Part shown: positions 47,577-58,112 of the stretch, in pieces | Position numbering within the stretch: the first letter of the stretch is position 1 | How the letters are laid out: every line of letters begins with the position of its first letter | DNA from: Poronia punctata | Lineage: Eukaryota; Ascomycota; Sordariomycetes; Xylariales; Xylariaceae | Direction of reading: 5' to 3' | Length of the DNA stretch: 64,000 nucleotides | NCBI GenBank assembly: GCA_022579005.1 | Contig: MU401637.1 | Coordinates: 1-64,000, forward strand | The notes under the pieces: model-generated | Seen by the model: the letters and a program-made list of their open reading frames with translations, nothing else | The model's database searches: none | Told to the model about the DNA's origin: nothing | Made by a program: the position numbers and the translations under genes

Positions 47577-49712
47577 ATGGCTTCCGATTACAGTGCACCT
47601 CCCCGAAGACGGATAAAACGACTTCTTATCGCCAACAGGTATGTCATCACATCCATCTCGCTTCTTCCAAGTGTTGACATTGAAAATAGAGGCGAAATAG
47701 CCAAACGCATCATCGACTGCGCCCGCGAACTCTCAATCGAGACATTCGCCCTTGTCACAAGAGACGACAAAACTCATGCTCTAGGCGCAGCCCACACATT
47801 GACTGTGCCATCTGCATCTGGTTACCTGGATATATCCTTCCTAGTGGGTATCGCAAAGGAGAATGCCATCGATGCCATTCATCCCGGCTACGGCTTCCTA
47901 TCCGAGTCGGCCGACTTTGCCCGACGCATGTGGCATGAAGCCGGCGCTGTGGTGATTGGCCCCGGATGGGATATTCTCGATAAGACGGGCGATAAGCTGG
48001 CCGCGAAGTTACTGGCCAGAGAATGTCATGTTCCCACGCTTCCGGCTATGGAGGAACCTACTGCCGGGGTGGAAGACGTAAGACGTTTTGCGAATAAGAT
48101 TGGGTTTCCCATCATGTTGAAGGCTGTCGATGGTGGGGGTGGGAAGGGGATTCGACTTGTAAGGAAGGATGACGAGTTGGGAGGTGCGACGAAGAGGGCT
48201 ATTGCGGAAAGTCCGTCGAAGAGGATTTTTGTGGAAAAGGCTGCTGTCGATGGGTTTCGACATGTTGAGGTGCAGATTGTTGGTGATGGGGATGGTCAGG
48301 TTCGACAGTACGTTTGATATTCCCTTTCCATCCTTTCATTCATGTCGTGTTTTACTAATTTTTACTAACCTTATACTTTTGCATACAATAGCCTTTGGGA
48401 ACGCGAGTGCAGTATTCAACGACGATATCAAAAGATTGTGGAACAAGCCCCTAGCACCATCAAGAACCGCGCCTTTGTCGGCAAAATCATACATTCGGCG
48501 ATGCGAATGGCACAGCACGTCAATTATCTGTCTCTGGGAACGTTTGAGTTCCTCGCTCATCCGGAGAGAGAAGAGTTTTACTTTTTGGAAGTAAACCCCC
48601 GTCTTCAAGTCGAGCATACGGTGACGGAATGTATCACCAATGTCGACCTGGTGAGGATACAACTGGAAATCGCCCAAGGAGCGAGATTAGACGACACACG
48701 GTTAAGACATGTGTCCTCCGATGTGATGCTAGTGCCGAAACTGCATTCTACTCAGCTGCGATTGACGGCTGAGGATGTCCAGAGGGATTGGACTTTAAGT
48801 ATCGGTCGGATAGACGCTTTCTCCTTCCCGACCGGACACGGTGTAAGGGTCGATACGCATCTTAACCATCGTCAAGCAACGGTTGTCGGTTCGGATTACG
48901 ATAGTTTAGTTGCCAAAATCATCGTCACAGGCGAGAGTCGACAAGCTACTTTAGCGAAATGCAGACGGGCGCTCGAGGATACGTCACTACGGGGTGTCAA
49001 GACGAATTTGGACATGTTACGGGCCATAATAGCACACGAGGACTTTGAACGTGAACAATGCGATACCTCGTGGTTAGAGAGGCAAATGGGGAGCCTACTT
49101 CCTTTGGGACAGGAGATATCTCGCAGAATCGAAGCGGCATCTTCCATCACCGGAGACGAAATGCGGCCACAGATGGTTTCGAATAATACCGCGTCTTCAT
49201 CTTCCTTGTTGCTCCGCAAGGGCGATGCATGGGCCCTTAAACTCACCCCTTCTTCACCCACAGCAAAAGAAGAGACTCATCATGTCAAACTCACGCGTGT
49301 GATTCGCAACGAGTTCCCCTCGTCACTTCGGGCTGAGGTCGAATACTCCCATCCAGGATCCGATAAACCGGTTAATTACACACTAGAGGCAACAAGTAGC
49401 AGTGCGTCTTCCGGATCTATCATGGCGGCAGGGAAGCATCGACGAGGAGACGTGAATAATCCGCTACATATCGTTGTGCCGTTTCCGGGTAAGTTGGTCG
49501 AGTTGGCTGTAGATGAAGGAGACGAGGTACGGCCGGGACAGGTAGTGTGTGTGGTGCAACAAATGAAGATGGAACTGGAGATACGAGCGAGTAAAGGCGG
49601 GAGAGTCAAATGGGTTACGGATGCGGAAGATGGGGAAGACATTGCTGAAGGGACATTGGCGGCCGAGTTGGAGAACATTGATGATGATGGCAAGACAAGG
49701 TCATTGTTATAG
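47577..49712 (+). CDS. Acyl-CoA carboxylase alpha (biotin carboxylase/BCCP) subunit
   Basis: CDS is join(47577..47638,47690..48307,48392..49712), 666 aa. The first intron (51 bp) is in frame without stops, so a naive reading inserts 17 residues. Removing it restores LLIANRGEIAKRIIDCARE, the universal biotin carboxylase opening. Further motifs are HPGYGFLSESADFARRM, the ATP-grasp loop MLKAVDGGGGKGIRLVR, and EFYFLEVNPRLQVEHTVTE with the catalytic Glu/Asn/Arg. A linker (BT) domain follows, and the biotinyl domain ends with VCVVQQMKMELEIRA, with the biotin Lys near residue 618. The start MASDYSAPPRRRIKR has no mitochondrial presequence. Mitochondrial MCC alpha is about the same length but carries one. 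It pairs with the divergent beta gene. A cytosolic role in supplying a malonyl-type extender is inferred. Confidence 0.9.
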
Positions 49713-49786
49713 TTTTAGGATCACGATCATGTTCATTGTTCTATAACTTAGCTATTGTTGTTCAAACAGTGGTATCTCGAGAGGTT

Positions 49787-49794
49787 TATATAAA
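49787..49794 (+). promoter_or_regulatory. TATA box of the 49926 gene
   Basis: TATATAAA lies about 130 bases upstream of the ATG and just after the end of the alpha-subunit gene. Confidence 0.45.
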
Positions 49795-49925
49795 GTCCTT
49801 TCTCCCCCTAACAAAGATTTCCACCCAGTCCATTGTCACCATCGCGCAGAGCTAACCAACTACATCATCACCGACGACACCAACAAACAACTATCAACAC
49901 CCTACTCCATTACTCTTTTTCAGTC

Positions 49926-50483
49926 ATGTCTTCTTCTCCTCGTTACACCCTTGTCGCCCTCCTAGGCCATCGCAAGTACGGAGCCTACGAGGCGCAAATC
50001 TTTGTCCGCTACAGTGTCCGCTCCGCACGCCCCGTTTTCAGTGTCCCTCACCGCCGTCTCCACGACGACGAAGATGAGAAAGATTGCGCAATCCGCGTGG
50101 CCAAGGACTCCCTCGGAATCGACCTCACCCCCGACCAACTATCCGCACCAGTAACTGCCGAAGATCACGTGAGGAACGTCAAGATCGTCCTATTCGCCGT
50201 CCAAGCCACGCGTGAGATGCGAGGAATTGCCAGGATGGATTCATACAAAAAGTGGAGGTATGCCCTCAAGCCGCTGAGCCATGTCACGGTTGTGTTCTTA
50301 TATGGAGACATCAAACTTACGTGTTTTGTCTATAGGCAGCTTATCGAGCCGTCGTCATCTGCGGTCCTGCCGCCTGTTAGTCGGCTTAGAGGGGATGCGG
50401 ATGATGAAGAGGGGAATAAGAAGAAGAACAAGGAGAAACGAAGTTCGGCGTTGAGTTTTCTCTCTTGCTTCTCTGATGAGTAA
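49926..50483 (+). CDS. Small protein of unknown function in the cluster
   Basis: The best model is join(49926..50257,50336..50483), 159 aa. The 78 bp intron has GTATGC..CTATAG ends but is in frame and stop-free, so an unspliced 185-aa form is also possible. The sequence begins MSSSPRYTLVALLGHRKYGA, continues YEAQIFVRYSVRSARPVFSV, has a basic-acidic stretch HRRLHDDEDEKD, and DHVRNVKIVLFAVQATREMR. The C-terminus is basic (NKKKNKEKR) and then hydrophobic and Cys-containing (SALSFLSCFSDE). There is no signal peptide, membrane segment or known domain that I recognise. It sits 213 bp after the carboxylase alpha gene, on the same strand. Confidence 0.55.
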   Translation: MSSSPRYTLVALLGHRKYGAYEAQIFVRYSVRSARPVFSVPHRRLHDDEDEKDCAIRVAKDSLGIDLTPDQLSAPVTAEDHVRNVKIVLFAVQATREMRGIARMDSYKKWRYALKPLSHVTVVFLYGDIKLTCFVYRQLIEPSSSAVLPPVSRLRGDADDEEGNKKKNKEKRSSALSFLSCFSDE

Positions 50484-51160
50484 GGGGGAAAGTCGCGATC
50501 GTATGCCCTTGAGGGAGCTTGGGCTAGGTGAGTTATCCGATTAAATCGTGATGAGACTGACTGTTTTCTTAGAAACTGAAGTGATAATAGACTAGAGTGA
50601 GTTGACCTCCTCTCCCAATATAAAAGATCAAGTGCATTCTAAAAAGTGATGGTGAAATGTCGAGATAGTAAAACACCGGCGTCTGAAGCAGGTGAGCGCT
50701 CTATATTTCATGTGGCTTATTTTCTCTTCCTGGGCCAAATTGTTTAATTCGCACGGTATGCAATTTGAACCTCTCACTGTATGTCAAAATGTATAACAAT
50801 CCTGAGTGGAAACCCTCAACCGTGTCAATGCATGAGCAATAATGAAGCTGATAGCTTCCATCAGCATGAAATCCAGGCATCATAACATTAGCCGCACTGT
50901 CTATTCGCTCTACAGCAGGATTTAGGCCACTGCTGGGATTCGGGGAACGCTGGAACAACACGCTACGGGGACTTTGCACAACCATGGCGTGGAAACTACG
51001 GTGTTGAAATACTGTATCACACACTGTTCGTCTCCGAAGGATTCATCCAAGCTTATTACTCTCCTCACAAGATCGAGAGCAGAATTTCTTACTTCATTAA
51101 CACACCTGTCCAACGTTTTCAGGACAGTGGTCAAGCGTATTCTCATGATAATACAGCGAC
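50484..51160. other. Intergenic, promoter of the acyltransferase
   Basis: No gene seen. Short open frames on the minus strand have no family signal. Confidence 0.45.
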
Positions 51161-52720
51161 ATGTCTTGGTTACTCTCCTACCTCCCCTTTTACAAGGCCC
51201 CTCGTCCTATACCCCCTATTATACCAACAGATGAGGTCGTACCTGTCCACTTATTCGACGATACGTCCACTCTCCGAGGAATGATCTTGGTATGGTCATT
51301 TCGCTTTGAAGAAGTCCTTGATCCGGACAAACTCAATGATGCATTGTCACAATTATTCCAGATGGAAGGATGGCGGAAACTTGGAGGGAGGTTTAGACGA
51401 CGGGTACGTATTTTCCTTCATTCGTTTTCTTTTCTTCCTTGTTCTTCTAACATGTACGTATCTATGTAAATACAGGCAGACGATAAACTAGAAATCCACA
51501 TCCCAACCCCATTCACAACTTCCCGTCCACCAGTCCACTTCACAAAAGAACATTTCCCCATGCGCATGAGCGACCATCCCGTCGCATCTCAGCTCCCGCG
51601 AGGGGGGGAGAATATAGCATCATTTCCAACTCCGCGACTTTTCAACCCTCTAGCTCTTGGCCCTGGTGCACCTCGCACATTTGACGATTACATCTACTCG
51701 GATCTTCCGCAATTCTCACTCACCGTCAAAATATTCACAGACGGCACGTTGGTGAGTATAAGCCATTCGCACATGACGGCCGACCTCATGGGGTTTTCAG
51801 CCATTGTCGACGCATGGAGTCTTGTGTTGGCGGGGAACATTGAACAAGTACCACCCTTCATTGGTCTGAGTGAGGATGGTATGAAAGGCCTTTACGAACC
51901 CCCCGCGATGGAGAAACACGTCCTTGCGGATAAACAGGTTACGGGTTGGAGACTTGCTTATTGGGGTTTATGGACATTATACGATTCGAAGAAACTAAAT
52001 CTCGAGGGGAGAATCGTTTGCATCCCGAAAGAGAAGATGGATAGCATCACGGCTACGTGTAGGGCGCAGTTGAAAGATAACAACAAGTTTATCAGCGAGG
52101 GAGATGTCTTGACTGCCATTGCTGCTCGCTTAACGGCCGAGGATTTGGGACATGATTCCGACCGGAATATCATGACTGCTATTTCGCTGGACCCTCGCAC
52201 TCGGCTTAAGAATATCTTCCGACAGGATGCAGTCTACGTGCAGAATTCACCTACAGCGGTATTTTTCAACTGTCCTTCTCACCAAGGTCGGGAATTATAC
52301 CTGGGTGAATTGGCACTATCGGCTCGGGAAGCGATAACCACCCAAGCTACGGAGGAGCAAATGAAAGCGTATAGCACCATGTCGGCGGAGTCCGTGCGGA
52401 ATGTTAGGAGCAATGTGCTTTTTGGCCATAAGGACATGGCGTTTCAGCTTGTTTCGAATTGGCTGAAAGGGGATTTGTTACGCAAGATGGATTTCAGTCC
52501 TGCGATTGTAAAAGAGGCGGAGGAAAATGTGTTGAGACGTGGTCATCCGACGTATTTCCATGGGACTGATCCGGAAGATGTCAATGGTCCGTTGCTTATC
52601 CCATTGTATGTGGTTATGGGGACTGACCATGCTGGGAATAAGTGGCTTTCTTGTGTTTTACCAAAGAGGATATGGCCGAAGTTGTTAGAGTATTTGGATT
52701 CTCTTGCTTCAGAGGCATGA
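51161..52720 (+). CDS. HxxxD acyltransferase (PF02458/BAHD-like)
   Basis: CDS is join(51161..51403,51476..52720), 495 aa. The intron joins RFRRR to ADDKLEIHIPTPF in phase 0. The catalytic motif SHSHMTADLMGF (HxxxD) lies at about residues 195-200 and is preceded by a hydrophobic strand VKIFTDGTLVSI. The C-terminal half contains NSPTAVFFNCPSHQGREL and PLYVVMGTDHAGNKW. A canonical plant-type DFGWG motif is not obvious. Fungal enzymes of this family acylate hydroxyl or amino groups of secondary metabolites with acyl-CoA donors, for example trichothecene acetyltransferases. Its place between the carboxylase pair and the NRPS suggests tailoring of the cluster product. It is convergent with the NRPS gene. 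Confidence 0.78.
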
Positions 52721-53408
52721 TTGCTGTAGTTTAATCGGAATTCATGCGCCTAAAGATACTGCTGGTTTTCATGGTTGTTGGGACACGATGGCGCTGCGTC
52801 GTGAAGTTACGGGATGGGGGGTACATACCTATTGTACAGTGTATCAACTCCGTGTCTTCGACGTCTGTATCTTAGCATTGACTTTTTCCTAAGATAGCCA
52901 TACCTTGCGACAAACCTGATTGGAGTATCACGAATCCGGTTTACAAGAAAGTACATGTACGAGTAGGTTAGAATAGGTGAAAGACCGGAGACAATAAGCA
53001 GTAAGAATCATTCTCAGCTACCCCTGTCTTAGACCATGTCCTTGTATCCCGGTTACTTACTTGGTCCCCGTCAGCACGTGCATTAGTCCATTCAAAAATC
53101 ACGGCCAGCTCCTACTGTTCTATGAAACTTCAATAGGCGGTTTACCGGTTGGATATGATGCGCAGATATACTTAGAAGTTAAAAGTTGCATAGGTATCTT
53201 ATTATGTTCGGTGGATATTACGTGACGTTGTGCCCAAATAAGCCAAGGTTACCCTATTCTGCGGGGTAGCTAAAGTTGCAGAGATTCCCCACCTATTCCT
53301 GCACCCCAACCCCCCGCATAACACAGTATTCTTGTGCACTGTACACAGTACGTGGTAATTATTCGATGGAAGCGGTCAGCACCATCCCATTCTTAAACCA
53401 TCTCGACT
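52721..53408. other. Convergent intergenic region
   Basis: 3' regions of the acyltransferase and NRPS genes. GGTTTACCGGTTGG near 53138 contains an ACCGGT palindrome. No gene seen. Confidence 0.45.
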
Positions 53409-56400
53409 TTAAGTTGTCGGGGTTTCTATTTCGAGATCTCCTTCTTGTTTCGGGTTTTCTTCACGAACTAGAACCGTACTCGAGGTGGAGGAGGGTGAAG
53501 TTACTAAAGAAGCCAAGGATTCGCTGCTGCGAGACGATGGAGAAGGACAAGGAGGAGGAGGTACCACGTAAGCACCCATCACCCGCCGAAAATGGGCCTC
53601 TATCTCTGCCATCGTATTGCCCTTTTCGAGTGAAGAAGAAATGGAGTCCATGATTGTCCTTAGGGCCTTTGCTATCCATTGCATTTGTTCGGACGGTATT
53701 GTTTGCGGTGAATACCGGATTTCAATGTCCAGCGTCGAGGTTGTGGAATGGGGTGTGGCGATTACGTGTATGTCCGTCGTATCACCTAATACACCCCGAC
53801 TTGTGAGCTTGGCCGTGGAAGGGCCTATCTGGACGGACTGGGCGAGAGAAGAGTGGTTCTGGTACACGATAGCCGTACTAAAGCGTGGTGGCGTTGGTGG
53901 TGGGTGGCATTCTGTGAGGATCTTGTCGGTTTCCAGGTGGTGGTGAGGGAGGCCCGTTATGAATAGGTTTTGGATCTCTTCGATCATAGAGGATAGGGTT
54001 TTTGATGGGCCGATATGGGCTCGGACTGGGACCATGTTTACGCAGGGACCTTTCACGAGTTCGATGTCGGTGAAGGGCAGGAAGCGGTTGGCGCTTACTT
54101 CGCCGAAAATAACGTCGCTCTTGTTTAGGGCGAAGGAAAGGAGGAGAGACCATGCTGCTTTGAGAACGGTTGATGGGGTCCCGAGTGTGGTTTTAATGGA
54201 TTGTAGAGGGATTTGCATGTTGACTTGGGAGGTGAGTGGATGTCCTCGTGTCCTGCCTGGAACTAGTGAGACTAGGGAGGGCATGGAAGAGCCTTGTAGA
54301 ACGTCCCTCCAGAATTCTATAGGGTCGGCAGAGTCCAAGGCTTTAGTATGCGACACCCAAGCATGGTAGTCTGGGCCATTACTGAGTGGTCTACCAGCGT
54401 AGGCTGCGTCGAGGTCTTGGAAGATTAAACCCAGGGATACGGCATCGTAAAGTGCGTGATGAATTTCGAGCACGAGTCGTTGGCAGTTACCATGGCGGTC
54501 GGACATCAAGTTGAAGCACGCTAGGGGATACCCTTGCTGGAAGAAAAGGGTTGGGACGTAATCGCCTTCTCTGTCGATGACCATGTCCGGATACTGGGTT
54601 TTGAGTACGACTTGGTAGAACTCTGTCTCGTGGTACACAAAGACGGTACGAAGTATCGAGTGGCTTCGGATAACGCTACTGCAAGAATTGTGTAGACGCG
54701 TCTTGTCGAGAGGAGGATCAAAACCAAGATCAAAGTCAATGTAGTATCCTCTGCCGCCTGTTTCGCCGGCGACAAGCATAGTCGCTTGACCGTGTGTTGC
54801 TGGCACTACGGCCTCCACATCGTCACTTGCTAGACGAGGATTGGTATGACCAAGTGTGCTGGATATGGCAGCCTTTTGTTCGGAATAAGTGGTGTTGAGA
54901 GGCATGTTTTTCGGAAGCGTTTGTGTACCCTCTTCCGCCGGTTCAACCTTGCTTGAAGCCTCAGCAATGGTAGCCAGAGACAGGTTTTTCAACAACACAG
55001 ATGCCGATATTCGAAAGCCTTCTTTTCGCGCTTGGCCAACTACCTGCATCGCAAGGATCGAATCGCCCCCTACCTGGCTAAAGATGGTTTCTCGACCAAT
55101 CTGCGTGTCAGGAATACCCAGCACGGATGACCAAATCGATCGGAGTAACATTTCGTGCTCAGTACTTGGGCATGTCAGTACTTTATCCTGAACACCATCT
55201 ATAGCAGCCCTGGCGGCCGATATGTTCTTGGTCTTTAACCATTGACTGATGGCCATTCGATCTAGCTTCGCTGATGCCGTCCTAGGTAACTCTTCAACTG
55301 GTATCCAGACGGTGGGGACCATGTATATCGGCAGCCTGTCTCTCGCATAGTCGCGTACAATTCGAAGCTCTCCAATGCTGCTTTCAGACGGCAGCTCTTG
55401 TAGTATGGCGTTTCGGGGTAGGGAAGGATTAGCCAAGCAGAGAATTGCGACCAGCTCCGTACGGCCTTCCGAGATCTTTGTTGTCACAATGATGTCTCTG
55501 ACATGTTCACTGCCAGCGATGGAAACTTCGACTTCTCCAAGCTCCAGTCGTTGGCCTCGGATCTTGACCTGGCTATCTTTCCGGCCGACAAAGGATATGC
55601 TACCGTCTGGGTTATACTTGGCCAAATCTCCAGTGCGATACAAATGTCTACCGCTCGCTGGGAACCACGACGGTGGTTTGACAAAAGACATCCTCGTTTT
55701 AGCATCATCCTTTAGATATCCCTGCGCCACGCCTGGTCCGCTGATTAAAATCTCACCAACGGACCCAATTGGAACAAGCTCGTTTACGTTTCTGGGATTC
55801 ACAACCCATATCGAACAGTTGACCGGAAACCCTATACTATCGGGATAGGGCGAGTCGGGTGCGAGTTCGGCCACAGAACTTAAAATAGAAGCCTCGCAGG
55901 GACCCCATCCGTTGAAGAACCGTCTCCCCCGCCCCCAAGTTCTCGCCCATTCAGGGGAAATGGCTTCGCCTGCGGATATGAGACAATGCACATTGGGAAT
56001 GTCATTTGGTGATAGCGCACGAAGGACAGTTGGTGTCAGAAATACGCAGTTTATGTTATTAGAGGCGATGTAGTTTGCAAGGTCTGACTGTCGAGTCTCC
56101 TCGGAAGGAATGAAGAGGCAACCGCCGGAAAGTAGAGCGCTGAAGATCTCCCCGATACTAAGATCCCAAATGTGCGAGGCGAATTGCATCATGCGAGTCC
56201 CTGGAACCCAGCCAAATGTGAGGAGAAGCCGTTGTAGTGAAGAGGATAGATTATAATGTTCGAGTAGAACGCCCTTTGGTAACCCCGTGCTTCCACTGGT
56301 GAAGAGTATATATGCTAGGCTGTGAGGAGAGACTGTCCAAACGAGGCCTGGATCCCGGTCAACTTTCAATTCCAAGATGGACTCGGCGCTGATTTCGATA

Positions 56401-58112
56401 ACGTTAGGCGCCAAGTGTATAGAGCTTTCATACTCCAACTTGGACGTCAAGACCGTTTTGACGCCTGATCTGGTGATGTATTCTTGTTTGCGTGCAATAG
56501 GATCAATTATTGCTATCGGAATGCATGCACCACCCGCTTTCAAGATTCCCAGAATCGCGACGATGGTCCACATAGACTTCTCGAAGATGAAAGCGACCGG
56601 GCTTCCCTTATCGACACCTTCCTGGCGTAAGTGACGAGCGACATCATCCGACATCTGGTCCAACTCTCCGTATGTGGTGCGTCCATCGTGGGCATCCACT
56701 GCTATTGCTGTCCGGCGCTCTTTTGCCTTGTCACTAAACAGTTCATGTAAGCACTTGTTCGTCGGCACAGAGTGATTTGTCTCGCTGTTCCATCTCAATA
56801 TCTCTTCCCGATCGTGAGGACCAAGGCGCGGTATCTGGCCCAGTTTGGTTTGACGAGGCACCTCCGCCAATGTTTGCAGAAAATGCTTAAACTGATGCAA
56901 TACTCTGGTCATCTGCTCAGTACACAGTACCTTGGGATCATACACGGCCCTAACCAGAACAGCGCCATCCTCGAGATCACATGAGAGGACCAAAGAAAAA
57001 GCTTCGTGCGGCTCGTTCATGTAGTCGAAAGTTACATCAGAGTCTTCCTTGGGGTCATACCAGCGTGGGCGTATGTTTAAAAGTGTCTGAAATCCCGATG
57101 CGACTCGTGCTGCTTCGCTCAAAGTCCGAATTTTGTTGAGCCCGTATTGCAAGGCCGCATGGGTCTGAAGTTGGCGTCGCGCTGTGGCACTTTCTTTCAA
57201 AAGGGTCTCTAACATTGCTGTATCTTTGATATTTACTTGCACAGGAAGCACGGCGATCGTTGGCCCCAATGTAGTCTCCGCAGCCGTTGCAGGTGTACGT
57301 CCGGATAACACGAGCCCGAAGGCAACGCTCTCGCTACTCGTATATGTCGAGCATGTCATAGCCCATGCCGTCTCGATATAGGAGGGAATGTGAACAGGTG
57401 AAAATTCCGAGTTGACCTTTTTCATGTCTATGCGCTCGGTGACGACTTGCGTGGCCAGGGGCACGTGGCCGGTTTCGGGCTTTGGGAATATCGCTGGCGC
57501 GCCTTTGAAGCGTGGTTCCCAGAAAGCTTTGGCTGCATCGTCCTCTATCTGTAGAACCCGAGTGGCGAAATCTTTAAATGGGGCACGATCCCGAGGCTGA
57601 GCGCCGTGGTAAGCGATGAGGATATCCTCGAATAAAGGGGTCAAGGATGCATGGTCCATGACACCATGATGAACTGTTACGACCAACTTGCAATCCACGA
57701 TTGCAGTCCGGAACAGAGACATGCCTAGGCTCATATGCCGTGACTTGTCTACTTCTAGATACTGCGCGACTTCACCACGAGTCCGTTCGGTGCAGTGAGT
57801 CTCATGGACGACGACCTGTAAGAAGCCGTGACGGGTATCGACGAAGCGAGTCCGCAGGATAGAATTTCGTGAAACAACATCTTGTAACGCTAGACAGAAA
57901 CGATCGTGGTCGATGGGCGGTGCAAGCGTGAACACGAACTGAAATACGCTTGTCCCCGTATGAAGAGCCGACTCGACTATGGTTGCTATCTGTAAAGGGG
58001 TGCAAGAGTAGGTGTCTTCTATCATGTCGGCTGGTATTTCGCATACCCTTGACACCTCGGATATGATTTCTTCATCGACGTCATCTTTCGAGATGACTAC
58101 AGGGCTCGCCAT
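53409..58112 (-). CDS. Non-ribosomal peptide synthetase, C-A-T-C
   Basis: Single exon, 1567 aa. Domains by motif: condensation C1 (about 30-430) with HHGVMDH at 148-154, adenylation (about 450-950) with YILFTSGSTGLPKG near 600, FNGWGPCEASI, GRHLYRTGDLAKY, GRKDSQVKIRGQRLELGEVE and the A10 lysine in TASAKLDR. The thiolation site GGDSILAM has Ser near 1020. The second condensation domain (about 1110-1490) has HHALYDAVS near 1219. A Pro/Ser-rich tail follows. No thioesterase or reductase is present. Hand alignment to GrsA gives the ten-residue pocket code D-L-G-F-I-A-G-I-L-K, which I cannot assign to a substrate. An N-terminal C domain in a one-module NRPS beside a divergent PKS suggests that it accepts a polyketide acyl chain. 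The terminal C domain may release or cyclise the product. Confidence 0.93.
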   Translation of the reverse strand: MASPVVISKDDVDEEIISEVSRVCEIPADMIEDTYSCTPLQIATIVESALHTGTSVFQFVFTLAPPIDHDRFCLALQDVVSRNSILRTRFVDTRHGFLQVVVHETHCTERTRGEVAQYLEVDKSRHMSLGMSLFRTAIVDCKLVVTVHHGVMDHASLTPLFEDILIAYHGAQPRDRAPFKDFATRVLQIEDDAAKAFWEPRFKGAPAIFPKPETGHVPLATQVVTERIDMKKVNSEFSPVHIPSYIETAWAMTCSTYTSSESVAFGLVLSGRTPATAAETTLGPTIAVLPVQVNIKDTAMLETLLKESATARRQLQTHAALQYGLNKIRTLSEAARVASGFQTLLNIRPRWYDPKEDSDVTFDYMNEPHEAFSLVLSCDLEDGAVLVRAVYDPKVLCTEQMTRVLHQFKHFLQTLAEVPRQTKLGQIPRLGPHDREEILRWNSETNHSVPTNKCLHELFSDKAKERRTAIAVDAHDGRTTYGELDQMSDDVARHLRQEGVDKGSPVAFIFEKSMWTIVAILGILKAGGACIPIAIIDPIARKQEYITRSGVKTVLTSKLEYESSIHLAPNVIEISAESILELKVDRDPGLVWTVSPHSLAYILFTSGSTGLPKGVLLEHYNLSSSLQRLLLTFGWVPGTRMMQFASHIWDLSIGEIFSALLSGGCLFIPSEETRQSDLANYIASNNINCVFLTPTVLRALSPNDIPNVHCLISAGEAISPEWARTWGRGRRFFNGWGPCEASILSSVAELAPDSPYPDSIGFPVNCSIWVVNPRNVNELVPIGSVGEILISGPGVAQGYLKDDAKTRMSFVKPPSWFPASGRHLYRTGDLAKYNPDGSISFVGRKDSQVKIRGQRLELGEVEVSIAGSEHVRDIIVTTKISEGRTELVAILCLANPSLPRNAILQELPSESSIGELRIVRDYARDRLPIYMVPTVWIPVEELPRTASAKLDRMAISQWLKTKNISAARAAIDGVQDKVLTCPSTEHEMLLRSIWSSVLGIPDTQIGRETIFSQVGGDSILAMQVVGQARKEGFRISASVLLKNLSLATIAEASSKVEPAEEGTQTLPKNMPLNTTYSEQKAAISSTLGHTNPRLASDDVEAVVPATHGQATMLVAGETGGRGYYIDFDLGFDPPLDKTRLHNSCSSVIRSHSILRTVFVYHETEFYQVVLKTQYPDMVIDREGDYVPTLFFQQGYPLACFNLMSDRHGNCQRLVLEIHHALYDAVSLGLIFQDLDAAYAGRPLSNGPDYHAWVSHTKALDSADPIEFWRDVLQGSSMPSLVSLVPGRTRGHPLTSQVNMQIPLQSIKTTLGTPSTVLKAAWSLLLSFALNKSDVIFGEVSANRFLPFTDIELVKGPCVNMVPVRAHIGPSKTLSSMIEEIQNLFITGLPHHHLETDKILTECHPPPTPPRFSTAIVYQNHSSLAQSVQIGPSTAKLTSRGVLGDTTDIHVIATPHSTTSTLDIEIRYSPQTIPSEQMQWIAKALRTIMDSISSSLEKGNTMAEIEAHFRRVMGAYVVPPPPCPSPSSRSSESLASLVTSPSSTSSTVLVREENPKQEGDLEIETPTT

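Noticed and set aside
45090..49712. Standard mitochondrial methylcrotonyl-CoA carboxylase (MCC) pair
   Set aside because: No mitochondrial presequence is seen on either subunit and no isovaleryl-CoA dehydrogenase is adjacent. The specific substrate was therefore left open.
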